From a virus, in IMG/VR virus record IMGVR_UViG_3300022074_000209, positions 1 through 32,263 of that record: a stretch of 32,263 bases of DNA; one strand, given 5' to 3'. Positions 5,236 through 14,670 of this stretch are shown here, in pieces. Positions within the stretch are counted from its first letter, which is position 1, and each line of letters opens with the position of its first letter. The notes under the pieces were generated by a model. The model saw nothing but the letters and a program-made list of their open reading frames with translations, had not been told where the DNA came from and ran no database searches. The position numbers and the translations under genes were made by a program.

Positions 5236-5288
5236 CTGCTGCCTGGCAGCAGCACACCAGTTCCCCAGGCAGCACACCCGTATCCCAG
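5236..5288 (+). repeat. GC-rich palindrome and 20-bp tandem repeat before terL
   Basis: CTGCTGCC-T-GGCAGCAG (5236-5252) is a perfect odd palindrome. It overlaps two adjacent 20-base repeats, 5249-5268 and 5269-5288, which agree at 17 of 20 positions and both begin GCAGCACACC. A further palindrome, CCCAATTTGGG, lies at 5351-5361. The 5224-5386 stretch has no convincing gene. It could be a packaging site or a recombination scar. Confidence 0.65.
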
Positions 5289-5386
5289 TCAGGTTAGGTA
5301 CTTAAAACCGACCAGAAACACCATATCTAGTATCTCGACCCCCCACCACACCCAATTTGGGGGCGTTGCTGTGCAGTGTCTGTAAA

Positions 5387-5422
5387 GTGTAAGTTTTACA
5401 CGAACACAGATTATGATATAAC
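5387..5422 (+). promoter_or_regulatory. terL promoter with operator-like inverted repeat
   Basis: TTTACA at 5395-5400, a spacer of 16 and TATAAC at 5417-5422. A perfect inverted repeat, GTGTAA-GTT-TTACAC (5387-5401), covers the -35. The expected start of transcription is only a few bases before the ATG at 5434, so the message may be almost leaderless. Confidence 0.5.
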
Positions 5423-5433
5423 TTTTTTCAATT

Positions 5434-6873
5434 ATGTCACAAATCCCAACGGAAGTTTTAAAATACGAATTAAGAAAGTTTCAAATAAAAGTGGCCGAGG
5501 AGTCCCGTTCCTCCTACCTTACATTTGTAAAAAAAGTTTGGCCTGACTTTATTGCAGGTTCACATCACAAAATTTTTGCACAAAAATTAGAAGACGTTTC
5601 ACGTGGAAAGATAAAAAGATTAATTGTTAACATGCCACCAAGACATACAAAGTCTGAGTTTGCTTCACATTTATTTCCTGCGTGGATGATGGGTAAGAAT
5701 CCTAAGCTAAAAATTATACAAACTACTCACACAGCAGAGCTGTCATATAACTTTGGTAGAAAGGTTCGTAACTTGTTTGAGCAAGATGAATTTAAAGAAG
5801 TATTTTCTGATGTAACACTATCTCAAGATTCTAAGGCAGCAGGTCGTTTTACAACAAACAAGGGCGGCGAATATTTTGCTGCTGGTGTAGGAGGAGCAAT
5901 CACAGGACGTGGTGCAGATTTATTAATTATTGATGACCCACACTCGGAGCAAGATGCCCTGTCACAAACAGCACTAGACAATGCTTACGAATGGTATACC
6001 TCGGGCCCCCGCCAACGTCTCCAGCCTGGTGGCTCTATCGTCATTGTTATGACCAGATGGTCCACGAAAGACCTAACAGGAAAATTAATGAACAATCAAA
6101 CAAATCCAAATGCCGACCAGTGGGACGTGGTTGAGTTTCCTGCAATCTTGAACGAAGAACCACTATGGCCTGAGTTTTGGAAACTATCAGAGCTAGAAGG
6201 TGTCAAAGCATCTTTATCCGAACAAAAATGGCAAGCTCAATGGCAACAAAATCCTGTATCCGAAGAAGGATCAATTATTAAACGAGAATGGTGGCAGATG
6301 TGGGGTAATGAAAAGATACCAGATCTTATGCATATTATTCAATCATATGATACAGCTTTTAGTAAACGTGAGACGGCAGACTTTAGTGCTATCACAACGT
6401 GGGGTGTATTTCGACCCGTGGAACACGGACCACCGCACATTATACTTCTTGCTATGCGTAAAGGCAGATGGGACTTTCCTGATTTAAAAAGGATTGCTTT
6501 AGAAGAATATCAATACTGGGAACCCGAAACAATTTTAGTTGAAGCAAAAGCTTCTGGTATGCCGCTTACACACGAACTACGACAAGTGGGTATACCTGTT
6601 GTAACCTATACACCAAGCAAAGGTAATGATAAGTTTGTTCGTGTAAACTCTGTAGCTCCTATTTTTGAAGCTGGACAAGTATGGGCGCCAGATGAACGCT
6701 GGGCAGAAGAAGTTATTGAAGAATGCGCTGCTTTCCCTTATGGTGATCATGACGATTTAGTTGACTCAACGACGCAGGCGTTGTTGCGATTCAGACAAGG
6801 TAACTTCATACAATTGGAGTCAGACTATGCTGATGAACCTACATACATAGAACAACGAGAATATTACGGATGA
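5434..6873 (+). CDS. terL: Terminase large subunit
   Basis: A 479-residue packaging motor that uses ATP to drive DNA through the portal and cuts the concatemer. The Walker A-like PPRHTKS lies at 68-74, and Walker B LLIIDD at 163-168 is followed by PHSE. A coupling-type MTRWS is at 206-210. The RNase-H-like nuclease begins with SYDTAFS (304-310), has VEAKASG further on, and ends with GDHDDLVDS. Length is normal for the family. No Shine-Dalgarno is visible before the ATG. The stop overlaps the next start (ATGA at 6870-6873). Confidence 0.96.
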   Translation: MSQIPTEVLKYELRKFQIKVAEESRSSYLTFVKKVWPDFIAGSHHKIFAQKLEDVSRGKIKRLIVNMPPRHTKSEFASHLFPAWMMGKNPKLKIIQTTHTAELSYNFGRKVRNLFEQDEFKEVFSDVTLSQDSKAAGRFTTNKGGEYFAAGVGGAITGRGADLLIIDDPHSEQDALSQTALDNAYEWYTSGPRQRLQPGGSIVIVMTRWSTKDLTGKLMNNQTNPNADQWDVVEFPAILNEEPLWPEFWKLSELEGVKASLSEQKWQAQWQQNPVSEEGSIIKREWWQMWGNEKIPDLMHIIQSYDTAFSKRETADFSAITTWGVFRPVEHGPPHIILLAMRKGRWDFPDLKRIALEEYQYWEPETILVEAKASGMPLTHELRQVGIPVVTYTPSKGNDKFVRVNSVAPIFEAGQVWAPDERWAEEVIEECAAFPYGDHDDLVDSTTQALLRFRQGNFIQLESDYADEPTYIEQREYYG

Positions 6874-9800
6874 AAAGAAAAGAAGCAAAAGATAAATTTT
6901 ATGGTCAAGATGATGTAGATATCTTTGAAGGTGGACCTGCTGGACAAACACTCAAAGACATAGATCCTAATTACGGTGGTATTCAATTAGAACAAGACGA
7001 ACTTATAGGAGATCAATTCTCCAGAGATCTAGCAAGATTTACGAAAGGAGTAACTGAATTTATTTCACCTTCTCCTGAAACAATAGCTAAACAAGATGAA
7101 CAGAGAGCACAGAACCAAGCTGTTTTTAATGCAATATTAGAAATTACAGGAAAGGATGCAGACTCCTTTGAGGGACAAAAACTTTTATCTGATCTAAGAA
7201 GAGACTCTGAATTTCAAAAAAATTTAGGGTTTCAAGATGAAGGCATACTTGGAGGAGGAGGTACAACAGATCAACCCATTTATGGATTATATGACATAGG
7301 TAATTTTTTATTTGGAGACGCAAGAAGAGGTCTGACTGAAATGACAGAAAAAGGCACGAAATATAAGGAGCTGCCTTTTGAACAAAAGCTTGGTATTGCT
7401 ATACTACCTATAGATTTAATTGATGTAGGAGGTTTAGCTTATTTAGCAAAGACACCAATCGGCGCTCTTATGAGAGCTGGTCAAAAAACATTCGGTAAGG
7501 GATCTAAACTCACTGTCAAACAACTAGTGGATGATCCTGAGTTTATGTCAAATTATTTAGAACAAAATCCAAATGCTATAAAAACTTTAAAAGATTATGG
7601 TTTTGACATCGAAGCTAGATATGCATCAGGTAAAAAGAAGCGTGGTCCAACGCCAATAGAGAGAGACACGGGATTGGAAATACTCGGAAGAGATTTTTTA
7701 CAAGAACAAAAACAAATTAAACCTGGTGTTGACCCTCAATTAGAAAAAGCAGCTAAAGAAGCAGATCAAGTTGTAAATAATTTTAGTCAAAAATATGAAA
7801 AAGCGTATGCATCTGGAAAAAATAGAAAAAGAGTTTTAAATAAACTTAGAAAAGATGTAGGCGAAAAAGAATTTGATAGATTAGAAAAACTTTCAATACA
7901 AAAAGGTTTAAGCAAAAAAAGAAATTTAGCACCAGAAGGATCAGTAAAAAAAACTACACCAGAAGGTGAAAAATTTATTTTAGAAAATTATGATAAAATG
8001 AGTAACAGGGAGTTACAAGCTATCATGTCATCTGATGAGAATGCCAGTAAATTTTTTTATACCGACTCATCAGGCAATATAAATATACCACAAGATAGTT
8101 ATTTTAGAGCTTACCTTGCAAATACATTAGGCCAGACCAAAGCTGGCGGTATAGGTCAGGCAGGAGGAGATCAAATATCTAAATTATCAAAAGAAGCAGA
8201 TCAAAAAATTTATGATGAATTTAATATATTAAGAGAATCCGAAAATTTTAGATCAAATGATCCTGAGCAAGTAAGACAAGCTTTTGCTAAAGCTTTTACT
8301 AGTGAACAAAGTATGTCAAAGTATGCAGGCACGGATGCTTTATCTACAGAAACAAATTACCTACGTGCTTTAAATAGAAAAATAAAAACATTTAATGAAA
8401 GTCAAGGATTCGGAGTTTTTGATCCAAAAAAAGGTTTTGAAAAAGGAAGAGTTTATAACAGAGATCAGATTCAACAAATAAATAGATTTTTAAAAGTGGG
8501 TGATGAGGTAGACGGAGATAAAACTAGAATCACAAATTTATTTGGTAAATATTTAAACACAAACGATGTTTACAATAATTTAAAAAATAATATGCAAAAA
8601 CTTGATGACAGTTTTTATCCAGTTATTAATGGAAAAGTAAAAAGAGATTTTTCTACAAAACTTAAAAGATATTTAGATTTTGTAAGACAAACATCACCAA
8701 ATACAAAAGATCCTGTCAAAGGTGATTTTGGAGCTTTTATGAATGAATTTGGTTCAGATATAAATGCTTTATTAGATCCAAATTCTATTGAGTATAAAAA
8801 TTTTCAAAAATTTTCTTATCATGACAAGATTAGAGAGGAAGTAGGTAATCTTGCTAAACCATTTTTAAATAAAAGATTTCCGTCTAAAACAGGAAATACA
8901 CCTAGAAATAGTATTCAAATAGCTCACACTTTTGAAAGCAGTCAGGTAGGTAAGACAGTGGGAGAAGGCCTTGAAGGTGCTGGAATGATACCTGGTTCTT
9001 ATTATTTAGATATTTCAGAACTAAATGCAATACAGCAGCCTGTGTTAGAAAGCAGGGCTAGGGCAGCTTACAAAGAATTTAATGAAACTGGTAATAGATC
9101 AAAACTTGATGCCGTAAGTAAAGATTTAGAAAATATAGGAGCAGAGGTAGCTGTTGGTGAGTTCATACTTGGAAAGCACAAATCACTTGAAGAAAAGTTT
9201 TTAGATCTTATTGGTGGACCTCCTGGATCGCCTGAAAGAAAAATATTAAAAGATAAGTATGGAATTTCTGACGAAGAGATTGTAAATTTAGAAAAAGCCA
9301 TTGAGCTTTTAAGTGAAGGTGCAAGTAATGCTGGCATTGCACAAATGCAAAGTGGAGGCTTAGTAGGAGACGTGGACGATATATTTGAAGAAGAACAGGA
9401 GCTATTACAGCCAAAACCAAGAATTACTGTAGATTTTGGCGATGCAGCAAGAGGCACGGTCCGTCGTTTTGGTGAAGAAGAACCTGAAGATATGGTTGAT
9501 TTACCTTTATCTTCTATACAACTTGGAGATGGTCCAGAAGTAAAAGCTACAGCTGCACCAGCTCAAAAGACTTTTGATGTTGAGCCGATGGAAAATATTT
9601 TTACAGGAGAGATGGAGCAAGCAAATTTAAAATTACCTTTTTGGAAATTATTTACAACGCCACCTGTTAATGAAACAGCACCAATACCAACACCAAAAGA
9701 ATCTTTAAACAATCCAACAAAGAAACAGAAAGAAAGTTTAGAACAAGAGAAAATAAAAAAACAGGAAGATGTGTTTGATCCATCACCTGAAGACAATAAA

Positions 9801-11738
9801 AATGTAGATCTAGGAAGTTCAACTGATGTAGCAGTTACACCGAAAACAGGGCAAGCTGTAACGGGTGTATTTTATTCTGATATTGAAAGAGCATTAGCTA
9901 GACCTGATACTCCAGCAATCTTTCCAAATAAAAAAGCCCTTCTTGATTTCTTACGTAAAAATAGAATTAGAGACTCTGAATTTAGAGATTATCAACTTGA
10001 GTCTTTACTTCGTATCTACGATGAAAATACACCAATACCAAAGAAACAAGTAATAGATCATTTACGTCAATCACCTATCAGAGGTATGCACGTGCACGCT
10101 ACGGGTCAGGGGTCCGATATTATTAATCCATACGGCGAGGTTGGAACAAGATATGAAGGCTACGCAGAACCAGGATACATATCTGGCACACAACGTGAAA
10201 GAGTTTTGTATATTCCAAATGATAAAATAGCAGGTGATTCAGGTGGATATCCACAAAGTATTTTTCAAGGTGAATCTATTCAACGACATGAATTTGGCAT
10301 ACCTCAGCAGGATAATGCATACATTGTCGGTTGGACACGGCTCACGGACCGTAATGCTATATTACCAACAAAGATATCAGCACCACAAACAGCATCCAAA
10401 GTGCCTGGTCTTACTCGTGAAAGAGATAGAGTACAAAGACAACTATCTGGATTGTTTGCTGAAGCACAAAACAAATTAAATGCACAAGCACAAAGACGAG
10501 GTATACCTGTTGATGAAATACAAGCTGGTTCTTTAGAAGAAATGCTTAGCACTTATTCAGGAACTCTTAATGAAATAAGCCCTGGCCTAGTAGATCAGAT
10601 GGATGAGCTTATTGTAAAAGCAAGGGACTTAGATGGTGAAATAGCAAAAGGATCTAATATTGATACAAGCGGCGTAGTCCGTGTAGCGTTTGCCGATGAA
10701 ATACAATCAGACATCATGCAAGCAGCAGCTGGTCGAAAACAAAAACTTGTAGCGACTCTTCGAAAAATTCAAGACGAAGGTAAAGAATCTACAACACTTC
10801 CTGAGTTAAGCAGAATTGGTCAACAGGCTTTGGCATTTTTTGAAGAAAACAAATCAGTATTTAGACCACTTCGAAAATCACAAACAGAGGTGGATATAAT
10901 TGGTGACAATCTTGCTAAGCTTGATGCTGAGGTAGATGAAATAATAAATAGATATATTGAAACAAGAGATTTAGATCCAGCTTCAGTAAAAAGATTACAA
11001 GTAGCATTGACAGAAAATATAGATGCAATGATAAATGACCTCATAACGATTGATAATAAAACTTACGAAGGTTTGTTCCCAGATATACCATTTAAGAAAA
11101 GAGAAGAGTGGGCCGATGCTTTAATTAAAAAAGATTTATTTGAGTTAGCTTATAGAAAATTTGTATTGAAAGATCCTCAAGCTCCTGACTATTACTCCGT
11201 TACACCAGATCAGTTTGTAATAGATAGATATAATTTTAAAGGTAATTCAGCTACACCAATGGACGTCAGAGCTGCAGATAAGAAAAAACAAATAGATTAT
11301 TTTACAGGGAGAGGAGAGTTTTTAGGTTCAGAATACAAAGGTATTGGTATGTCAGAATTTTATGGTGGTCCAAATGCTAAAACACCAGACGGCAAGCATT
11401 ATACATCTGTCATAGAGAAAATATTAAAAACACAAGCAAAATCAAACAACTCAGAGTTTACGGTATTAAATGTACAGACAAAGACTGGAGCAAATGTTGT
11501 GTATAAAATTACAGACCAAAATGGCAACATGGTAGCAACACTTACAAATCAAAATCAAGCAGACAGACTGCTAAATACAAATCCAAATTATAGGGTTGAA
11601 AGAGTATCAATGCCAACAGACAAAAATACGACACCATCTTTTGCTATTAAAATTACAGAAGAAATGCTAGAACCATACAAAACCCACAAAGCCAAGGGTG
11701 GACTTGTGCAGATGATTGATATATTTGAGGTAGCTTAA
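6870..11738 (+). CDS. Giant polyvalent-type internal protein (1622 aa)
   Basis: It begins in an ATGA overlap with terL. Residues about 1001-1605 follow a conserved phage polyvalent-protein region as I recall it: FYSDIERAL (1001 on), RERVLYIP, a GWTRLTDR element, FADEIQSD (1274-1281), PFKKREEW (1407 on), KGIGMSEFYGG and a final AIKITEEML. The first 1000 residues are helical, charged and Lys-rich with low similarity to anything I know. SGGLVGDVDDIFEE (828-841) and KGGLVQMIDIFEVA (1609-1622, the C-terminus) repeat one motif, and DDVDIFEGG sits at 14-22. Polyvalent proteins can be packaged and injected with DNA. Placement between terL and portal fits an internal virion protein, but that is inference. 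Confidence 0.75.
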   Translation: MKRKEAKDKFYGQDDVDIFEGGPAGQTLKDIDPNYGGIQLEQDELIGDQFSRDLARFTKGVTEFISPSPETIAKQDEQRAQNQAVFNAILEITGKDADSFEGQKLLSDLRRDSEFQKNLGFQDEGILGGGGTTDQPIYGLYDIGNFLFGDARRGLTEMTEKGTKYKELPFEQKLGIAILPIDLIDVGGLAYLAKTPIGALMRAGQKTFGKGSKLTVKQLVDDPEFMSNYLEQNPNAIKTLKDYGFDIEARYASGKKKRGPTPIERDTGLEILGRDFLQEQKQIKPGVDPQLEKAAKEADQVVNNFSQKYEKAYASGKNRKRVLNKLRKDVGEKEFDRLEKLSIQKGLSKKRNLAPEGSVKKTTPEGEKFILENYDKMSNRELQAIMSSDENASKFFYTDSSGNINIPQDSYFRAYLANTLGQTKAGGIGQAGGDQISKLSKEADQKIYDEFNILRESENFRSNDPEQVRQAFAKAFTSEQSMSKYAGTDALSTETNYLRALNRKIKTFNESQGFGVFDPKKGFEKGRVYNRDQIQQINRFLKVGDEVDGDKTRITNLFGKYLNTNDVYNNLKNNMQKLDDSFYPVINGKVKRDFSTKLKRYLDFVRQTSPNTKDPVKGDFGAFMNEFGSDINALLDPNSIEYKNFQKFSYHDKIREEVGNLAKPFLNKRFPSKTGNTPRNSIQIAHTFESSQVGKTVGEGLEGAGMIPGSYYLDISELNAIQQPVLESRARAAYKEFNETGNRSKLDAVSKDLENIGAEVAVGEFILGKHKSLEEKFLDLIGGPPGSPERKILKDKYGISDEEIVNLEKAIELLSEGASNAGIAQMQSGGLVGDVDDIFEEEQELLQPKPRITVDFGDAARGTVRRFGEEEPEDMVDLPLSSIQLGDGPEVKATAAPAQKTFDVEPMENIFTGEMEQANLKLPFWKLFTTPPVNETAPIPTPKESLNNPTKKQKESLEQEKIKKQEDVFDPSPEDNKNVDLGSSTDVAVTPKTGQAVTGVFYSDIERALARPDTPAIFPNKKALLDFLRKNRIRDSEFRDYQLESLLRIYDENTPIPKKQVIDHLRQSPIRGMHVHATGQGSDIINPYGEVGTRYEGYAEPGYISGTQRERVLYIPNDKIAGDSGGYPQSIFQGESIQRHEFGIPQQDNAYIVGWTRLTDRNAILPTKISAPQTASKVPGLTRERDRVQRQLSGLFAEAQNKLNAQAQRRGIPVDEIQAGSLEEMLSTYSGTLNEISPGLVDQMDELIVKARDLDGEIAKGSNIDTSGVVRVAFADEIQSDIMQAAAGRKQKLVATLRKIQDEGKESTTLPELSRIGQQALAFFEENKSVFRPLRKSQTEVDIIGDNLAKLDAEVDEIINRYIETRDLDPASVKRLQVALTENIDAMINDLITIDNKTYEGLFPDIPFKKREEWADALIKKDLFELAYRKFVLKDPQAPDYYSVTPDQFVIDRYNFKGNSATPMDVRAADKKKQIDYFTGRGEFLGSEYKGIGMSEFYGGPNAKTPDGKHYTSVIEKILKTQAKSNNSEFTVLNVQTKTGANVVYKITDQNGNMVATLTNQNQADRLLNTNPNYRVERVSMPTDKNTTPSFAIKITEEMLEPYKTHKAKGGLVQMIDIFEVA

Positions 11739-14107
11739 TGGTTGAAAGAAGAATTACAGGTGAGCCTACAGAGATAGAGGCTGAATCTATTACAGTTGAA
11801 ACACCAGACGAAGAACTTACCGTAGAAAACGTTGAGATGACCGATGACGGCGGTGCTATAATAAATCCTGTAGAAACCCCACCAGAAGATAGATTTGATG
11901 CTAACTTAGCTGAATTTATTGATGATGAAGATTTACAAATGCTTTCATCTGACCTTATGCAGGAATACAAAGATGATAAATCATCAAGAGATGAATGGTA
12001 TGATGCATATTCAAAAGGTTTAAAACTTTTAGGATTTAACTATGAAGATAGATCTCAACCCTTTCAAGGAGCTAGTGGTGTTACACATCCTTTACTTGCT
12101 GAAACAGTAACACAGTTTCAAGCACAAGCTTATAAAGAATTATTACCAGCTAATGGCCCAGTAAGAACACAAATTATTGGTGAGCAAACGGCTCAAAAAG
12201 AAGAACAAGCACAACGTGTTCAAGAATTTATGAATTACCAAATCATGCATGTCATGGAGGATTTTGATCCTGACCTAGATCAAATGTTATTTTACTTACC
12301 GCTATCAGGTTCTGCTTTTAAAAAAGTATATTTTGATACAACTCTTAATAGAGCAGTATCAAAGTTTATACCCAGTGAAGATCTAATTGTACCGTATAGT
12401 GCAACTGATCTAGCAACGGCTGAAAGAGTTACACACGTAATTAAAAGAAACGATAACGAAGTTCGTAAGATGCAAGTGCAAGGTATCTACAAAGATGTTG
12501 ATTTACAGTATCAAGATGAGCCAAGTAATAGTAGCGTACAACAAGCTGTAAACAAATTGGACGGTGTTAGACCAACAGGGTCTGCCTATAAAAATGATGT
12601 TTACACATTACTAGAAATACATTGTGATTTAGATGTACCAGGTTACGAAAATGATGATGGTATTAAATTACCTTACATTGTTACAATTGATGAAGGGTCA
12701 CAACAAGTATTGTCAATATATAGAAACTTTGAAGAAGAGGATTCTTTTAAGAAAAAGAAACAATATTTTGTACACTATAAATTTTTACCAGGTCTAGGAT
12801 TTTATGGCTTTGGTTTAATTCATATGCTTGGTGGTTTATCAAGAACTGCTACTTCAGCACTTAGACAATTAATTGATGCAGGAACTTTATCTAATTTACC
12901 AGCAGGTTTTAAAGCAAGAGGATTAAGAATACGTGATGATGACAATCCACTACAACCTGGCGAGTTTAGAGACGTAGATGCACCAAGTGGTGATTTACGT
13001 GCTGGACTTATGCCTTTACCTTACAAAGAACCAAGCGCTACATTATTTCAACTATTAGGTTTCGTCGTACAATCAGGCCAACGGTTTGCTACTATAGCTG
13101 ATCAAAAAATTGGTGATAGCGTTGCAGCTAATGCACCTGTAGGAACGACAATGGCTCTAATTGAACGTGGTTCTAGAGTCATGAGCGCTATTCACAAAAG
13201 ATTACACTACGCACAAAAGACAGAATTTAACTTATTGGCTAGTGTATTCAAAGATTTTTATCCACAAGTTTATCCTTATGAAGTAGGTAAGAACGCAGCA
13301 GCGGTTTTTAAGGCATCTGATTTTGATGAACGTGTTGATATTATGCCTGTATCAGATCCAAACATATTTTCAATGTCACAACGAGTTACCTTGGCGCAGA
13401 CACAATTACAAATGGCTCAATCAGATCCAAAACAACATAATTTATATGAGGCTTATAAAAGAATGTATCAAGCTCTTGGTGTCAAAGATATTGATGCAAT
13501 TTTACCTGTACCAAAACCTGATTCACCAAAAGATCCTGGTATAGAAAATGCAGATGCTTTAATGGGCAAAAAACTAGTTGTATTTAGGGGACAAGCTCAT
13601 CAACAGCACATAGAAGCACATAGGGTATTTATGTCATCAATGTTAGTTAGAGCAAACCCGCAAGCCACCGTAATTTTGCAAGCTCACATCATGGAACATA
13701 TTTCTTTATTAGCAAGAGAAGAAGTAGAAGCTCAAATGAATGAAGTAATACAACAAGAAGCACAGAAATATGGTGGTCAAATACCACCTGAACTTCAAAT
13801 GGAGTTTCAAAAGCAGCTTGAAGTACAAGTTGCAGACAAAGTTAGTGATTTTATTTCTGAAATGTTCATAGAAGAACAAGAAGCGATGCAAGGACAAGGA
13901 CAAGATCCTTTAATTGGATTAAAACAGCAAGAATTACAGCTAAAAGCACAAGATATTCAACGAAAAGCAGAAAATGATGGTCAAAAATTAGAACTTGATG
14001 CTGCAAAACTTGAACAGCAGGCAAAAATAGCACAAGACAAGATAGATTCTAATGAAGATATTGCTCAATTACGTGCAAATGTAAATCTTGACAAGCAAAA
14101 ACAGTAA
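11738..14107 (+). CDS. Portal protein, P22-like
   Basis: A 789-residue protein of the P22-type portal class, the dodecameric ring at the DNA-entry vertex. An acidic N-terminal extension (about 1-55) precedes the portal core, which contains GLKLLGFNYEDRSQPFQGAS, THPLLAETVTQFQAQAY, LPLSGSAFKKVYFD and SEDLIVPY. A long helical, Gln/Glu-rich tail (about 640-789) resembles the barrel or crown extension. It shares one base with the preceding stop (TAATG at 11736-11740) and follows terL and the giant protein, the expected order for a packaging block. Confidence 0.92.
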   Translation: MVERRITGEPTEIEAESITVETPDEELTVENVEMTDDGGAIINPVETPPEDRFDANLAEFIDDEDLQMLSSDLMQEYKDDKSSRDEWYDAYSKGLKLLGFNYEDRSQPFQGASGVTHPLLAETVTQFQAQAYKELLPANGPVRTQIIGEQTAQKEEQAQRVQEFMNYQIMHVMEDFDPDLDQMLFYLPLSGSAFKKVYFDTTLNRAVSKFIPSEDLIVPYSATDLATAERVTHVIKRNDNEVRKMQVQGIYKDVDLQYQDEPSNSSVQQAVNKLDGVRPTGSAYKNDVYTLLEIHCDLDVPGYENDDGIKLPYIVTIDEGSQQVLSIYRNFEEEDSFKKKKQYFVHYKFLPGLGFYGFGLIHMLGGLSRTATSALRQLIDAGTLSNLPAGFKARGLRIRDDDNPLQPGEFRDVDAPSGDLRAGLMPLPYKEPSATLFQLLGFVVQSGQRFATIADQKIGDSVAANAPVGTTMALIERGSRVMSAIHKRLHYAQKTEFNLLASVFKDFYPQVYPYEVGKNAAAVFKASDFDERVDIMPVSDPNIFSMSQRVTLAQTQLQMAQSDPKQHNLYEAYKRMYQALGVKDIDAILPVPKPDSPKDPGIENADALMGKKLVVFRGQAHQQHIEAHRVFMSSMLVRANPQATVILQAHIMEHISLLAREEVEAQMNEVIQQEAQKYGGQIPPELQMEFQKQLEVQVADKVSDFISEMFIEEQEAMQGQGQDPLIGLKQQELQLKAQDIQRKAENDGQKLELDAAKLEQQAKIAQDKIDSNEDIAQLRANVNLDKQKQ

Positions 14108-14110
14108 AAA

Positions 14111-14332
14111 ATGGGTAATGCAGAAGAAAAACTTGCTGATTATTTTGATAAGCTTATGTACATAGCAAAAAATAGTAGTAAAAGCTCTGAAGATAGTATA
14201 CTTTTAGCTGGTGCTATGATGGCAGCAGCAAGAGTTTTGTTCTATGATCATCTTAGTGCAAAAGAAGCACAAACTTTGTTAGATCAGGGTGGTCTTGACC
14301 TAATTGAACTTGTAAAACCTACGATACACTAA
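14111..14332 (+). CDS. Small helical protein after portal
   Basis: A 73-residue protein starting three bases after the portal stop. It is predicted mainly helical (EEKLADYFDKLMYIAKNSS, ILLAGAMMAAARVLFYDHL, AKEAQTLLDQGG). It shares a base with the next gene (TAATG). Constant position behind a portal suggests a virion assembly role, but I do not recognise the family. Confidence 0.65.
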   Translation: MGNAEEKLADYFDKLMYIAKNSSKSSEDSILLAGAMMAAARVLFYDHLSAKEAQTLLDQGGLDLIELVKPTIH

Positions 14333-14517
14333 TGAATTTTAAAAAAACAAAAACAGAAGTAGTAAAAACTAAAAATCCTTTTCCTAGTATGAAAGTTTCG
14401 TCTGATGCAGCCGTTGTATACTCACCTTTTGTCGTAAAACAAAACAAAGGTGCGGGCCCAAAAGGGCAGACTAGCAACGTTCAGATCAAAAAAGTTGATT
14501 TTAAAGGCGTAAAGTAA
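14332..14517 (+). CDS. Small Lys/Val-rich protein
   Basis: A 61-residue, basic, Lys-rich and Gly-poor protein without helix-forming runs (KTEVVKTKNPFPSMKVSS, VVYSPFVVKQNKGAGPKG). TAATG coupling to the preceding gene supports it. No family is recognised. Confidence 0.6.
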   Translation: MNFKKTKTEVVKTKNPFPSMKVSSDAAVVYSPFVVKQNKGAGPKGQTSNVQIKKVDFKGVK

Positions 14518-14545
14518 TAAAACCTACTCAACAAAGGAGGTTTCT

Positions 14546-14665
14546 ATGAAACTTTTACAAGATCTATGGTCTCACCTTAAGGAATGGTCAGACTGGAGTA
14601 TGAAAGATTGGATTAAAGCTGGTATTGTAGCTATAATCGTAATCATAATTATTGGAGCAATATAG
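14546..14665 (+). CDS. 39-residue C-terminal membrane-anchor protein
   Basis: The ATG at 14546 follows a strong AAAGGAGG (14533-14540). The product starts MKLLQDLWSHLKEWSDWSMK, an amphipathic Trp-rich helix, and ends with a single hydrophobic segment of Ala, Ile and Val (about 25-39). It lies directly before the holin gene, so it may be a holin partner or antiholin. AAACCT at 14518-14526 could pair with AGGTTT around the ribosome site and hide it. Confidence 0.7.
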   Translation: MKLLQDLWSHLKEWSDWSMKDWIKAGIVAIIVIIIIGAI

Positions 14666-14670
14666 AATTT

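Noticed and set aside
5123-5305. 60-residue frame across the terminator
   Set aside because: It reads through a strong terminator and the palindrome and tandem repeat; no ribosome site.
9068-9457. 129-residue open frame on the minus strand inside the giant protein gene
   Set aside because: It lies fully antisense to a long real gene, has no ribosome site, and its Ser/Pro/Leu-rich product is what an antisense frame gives here.
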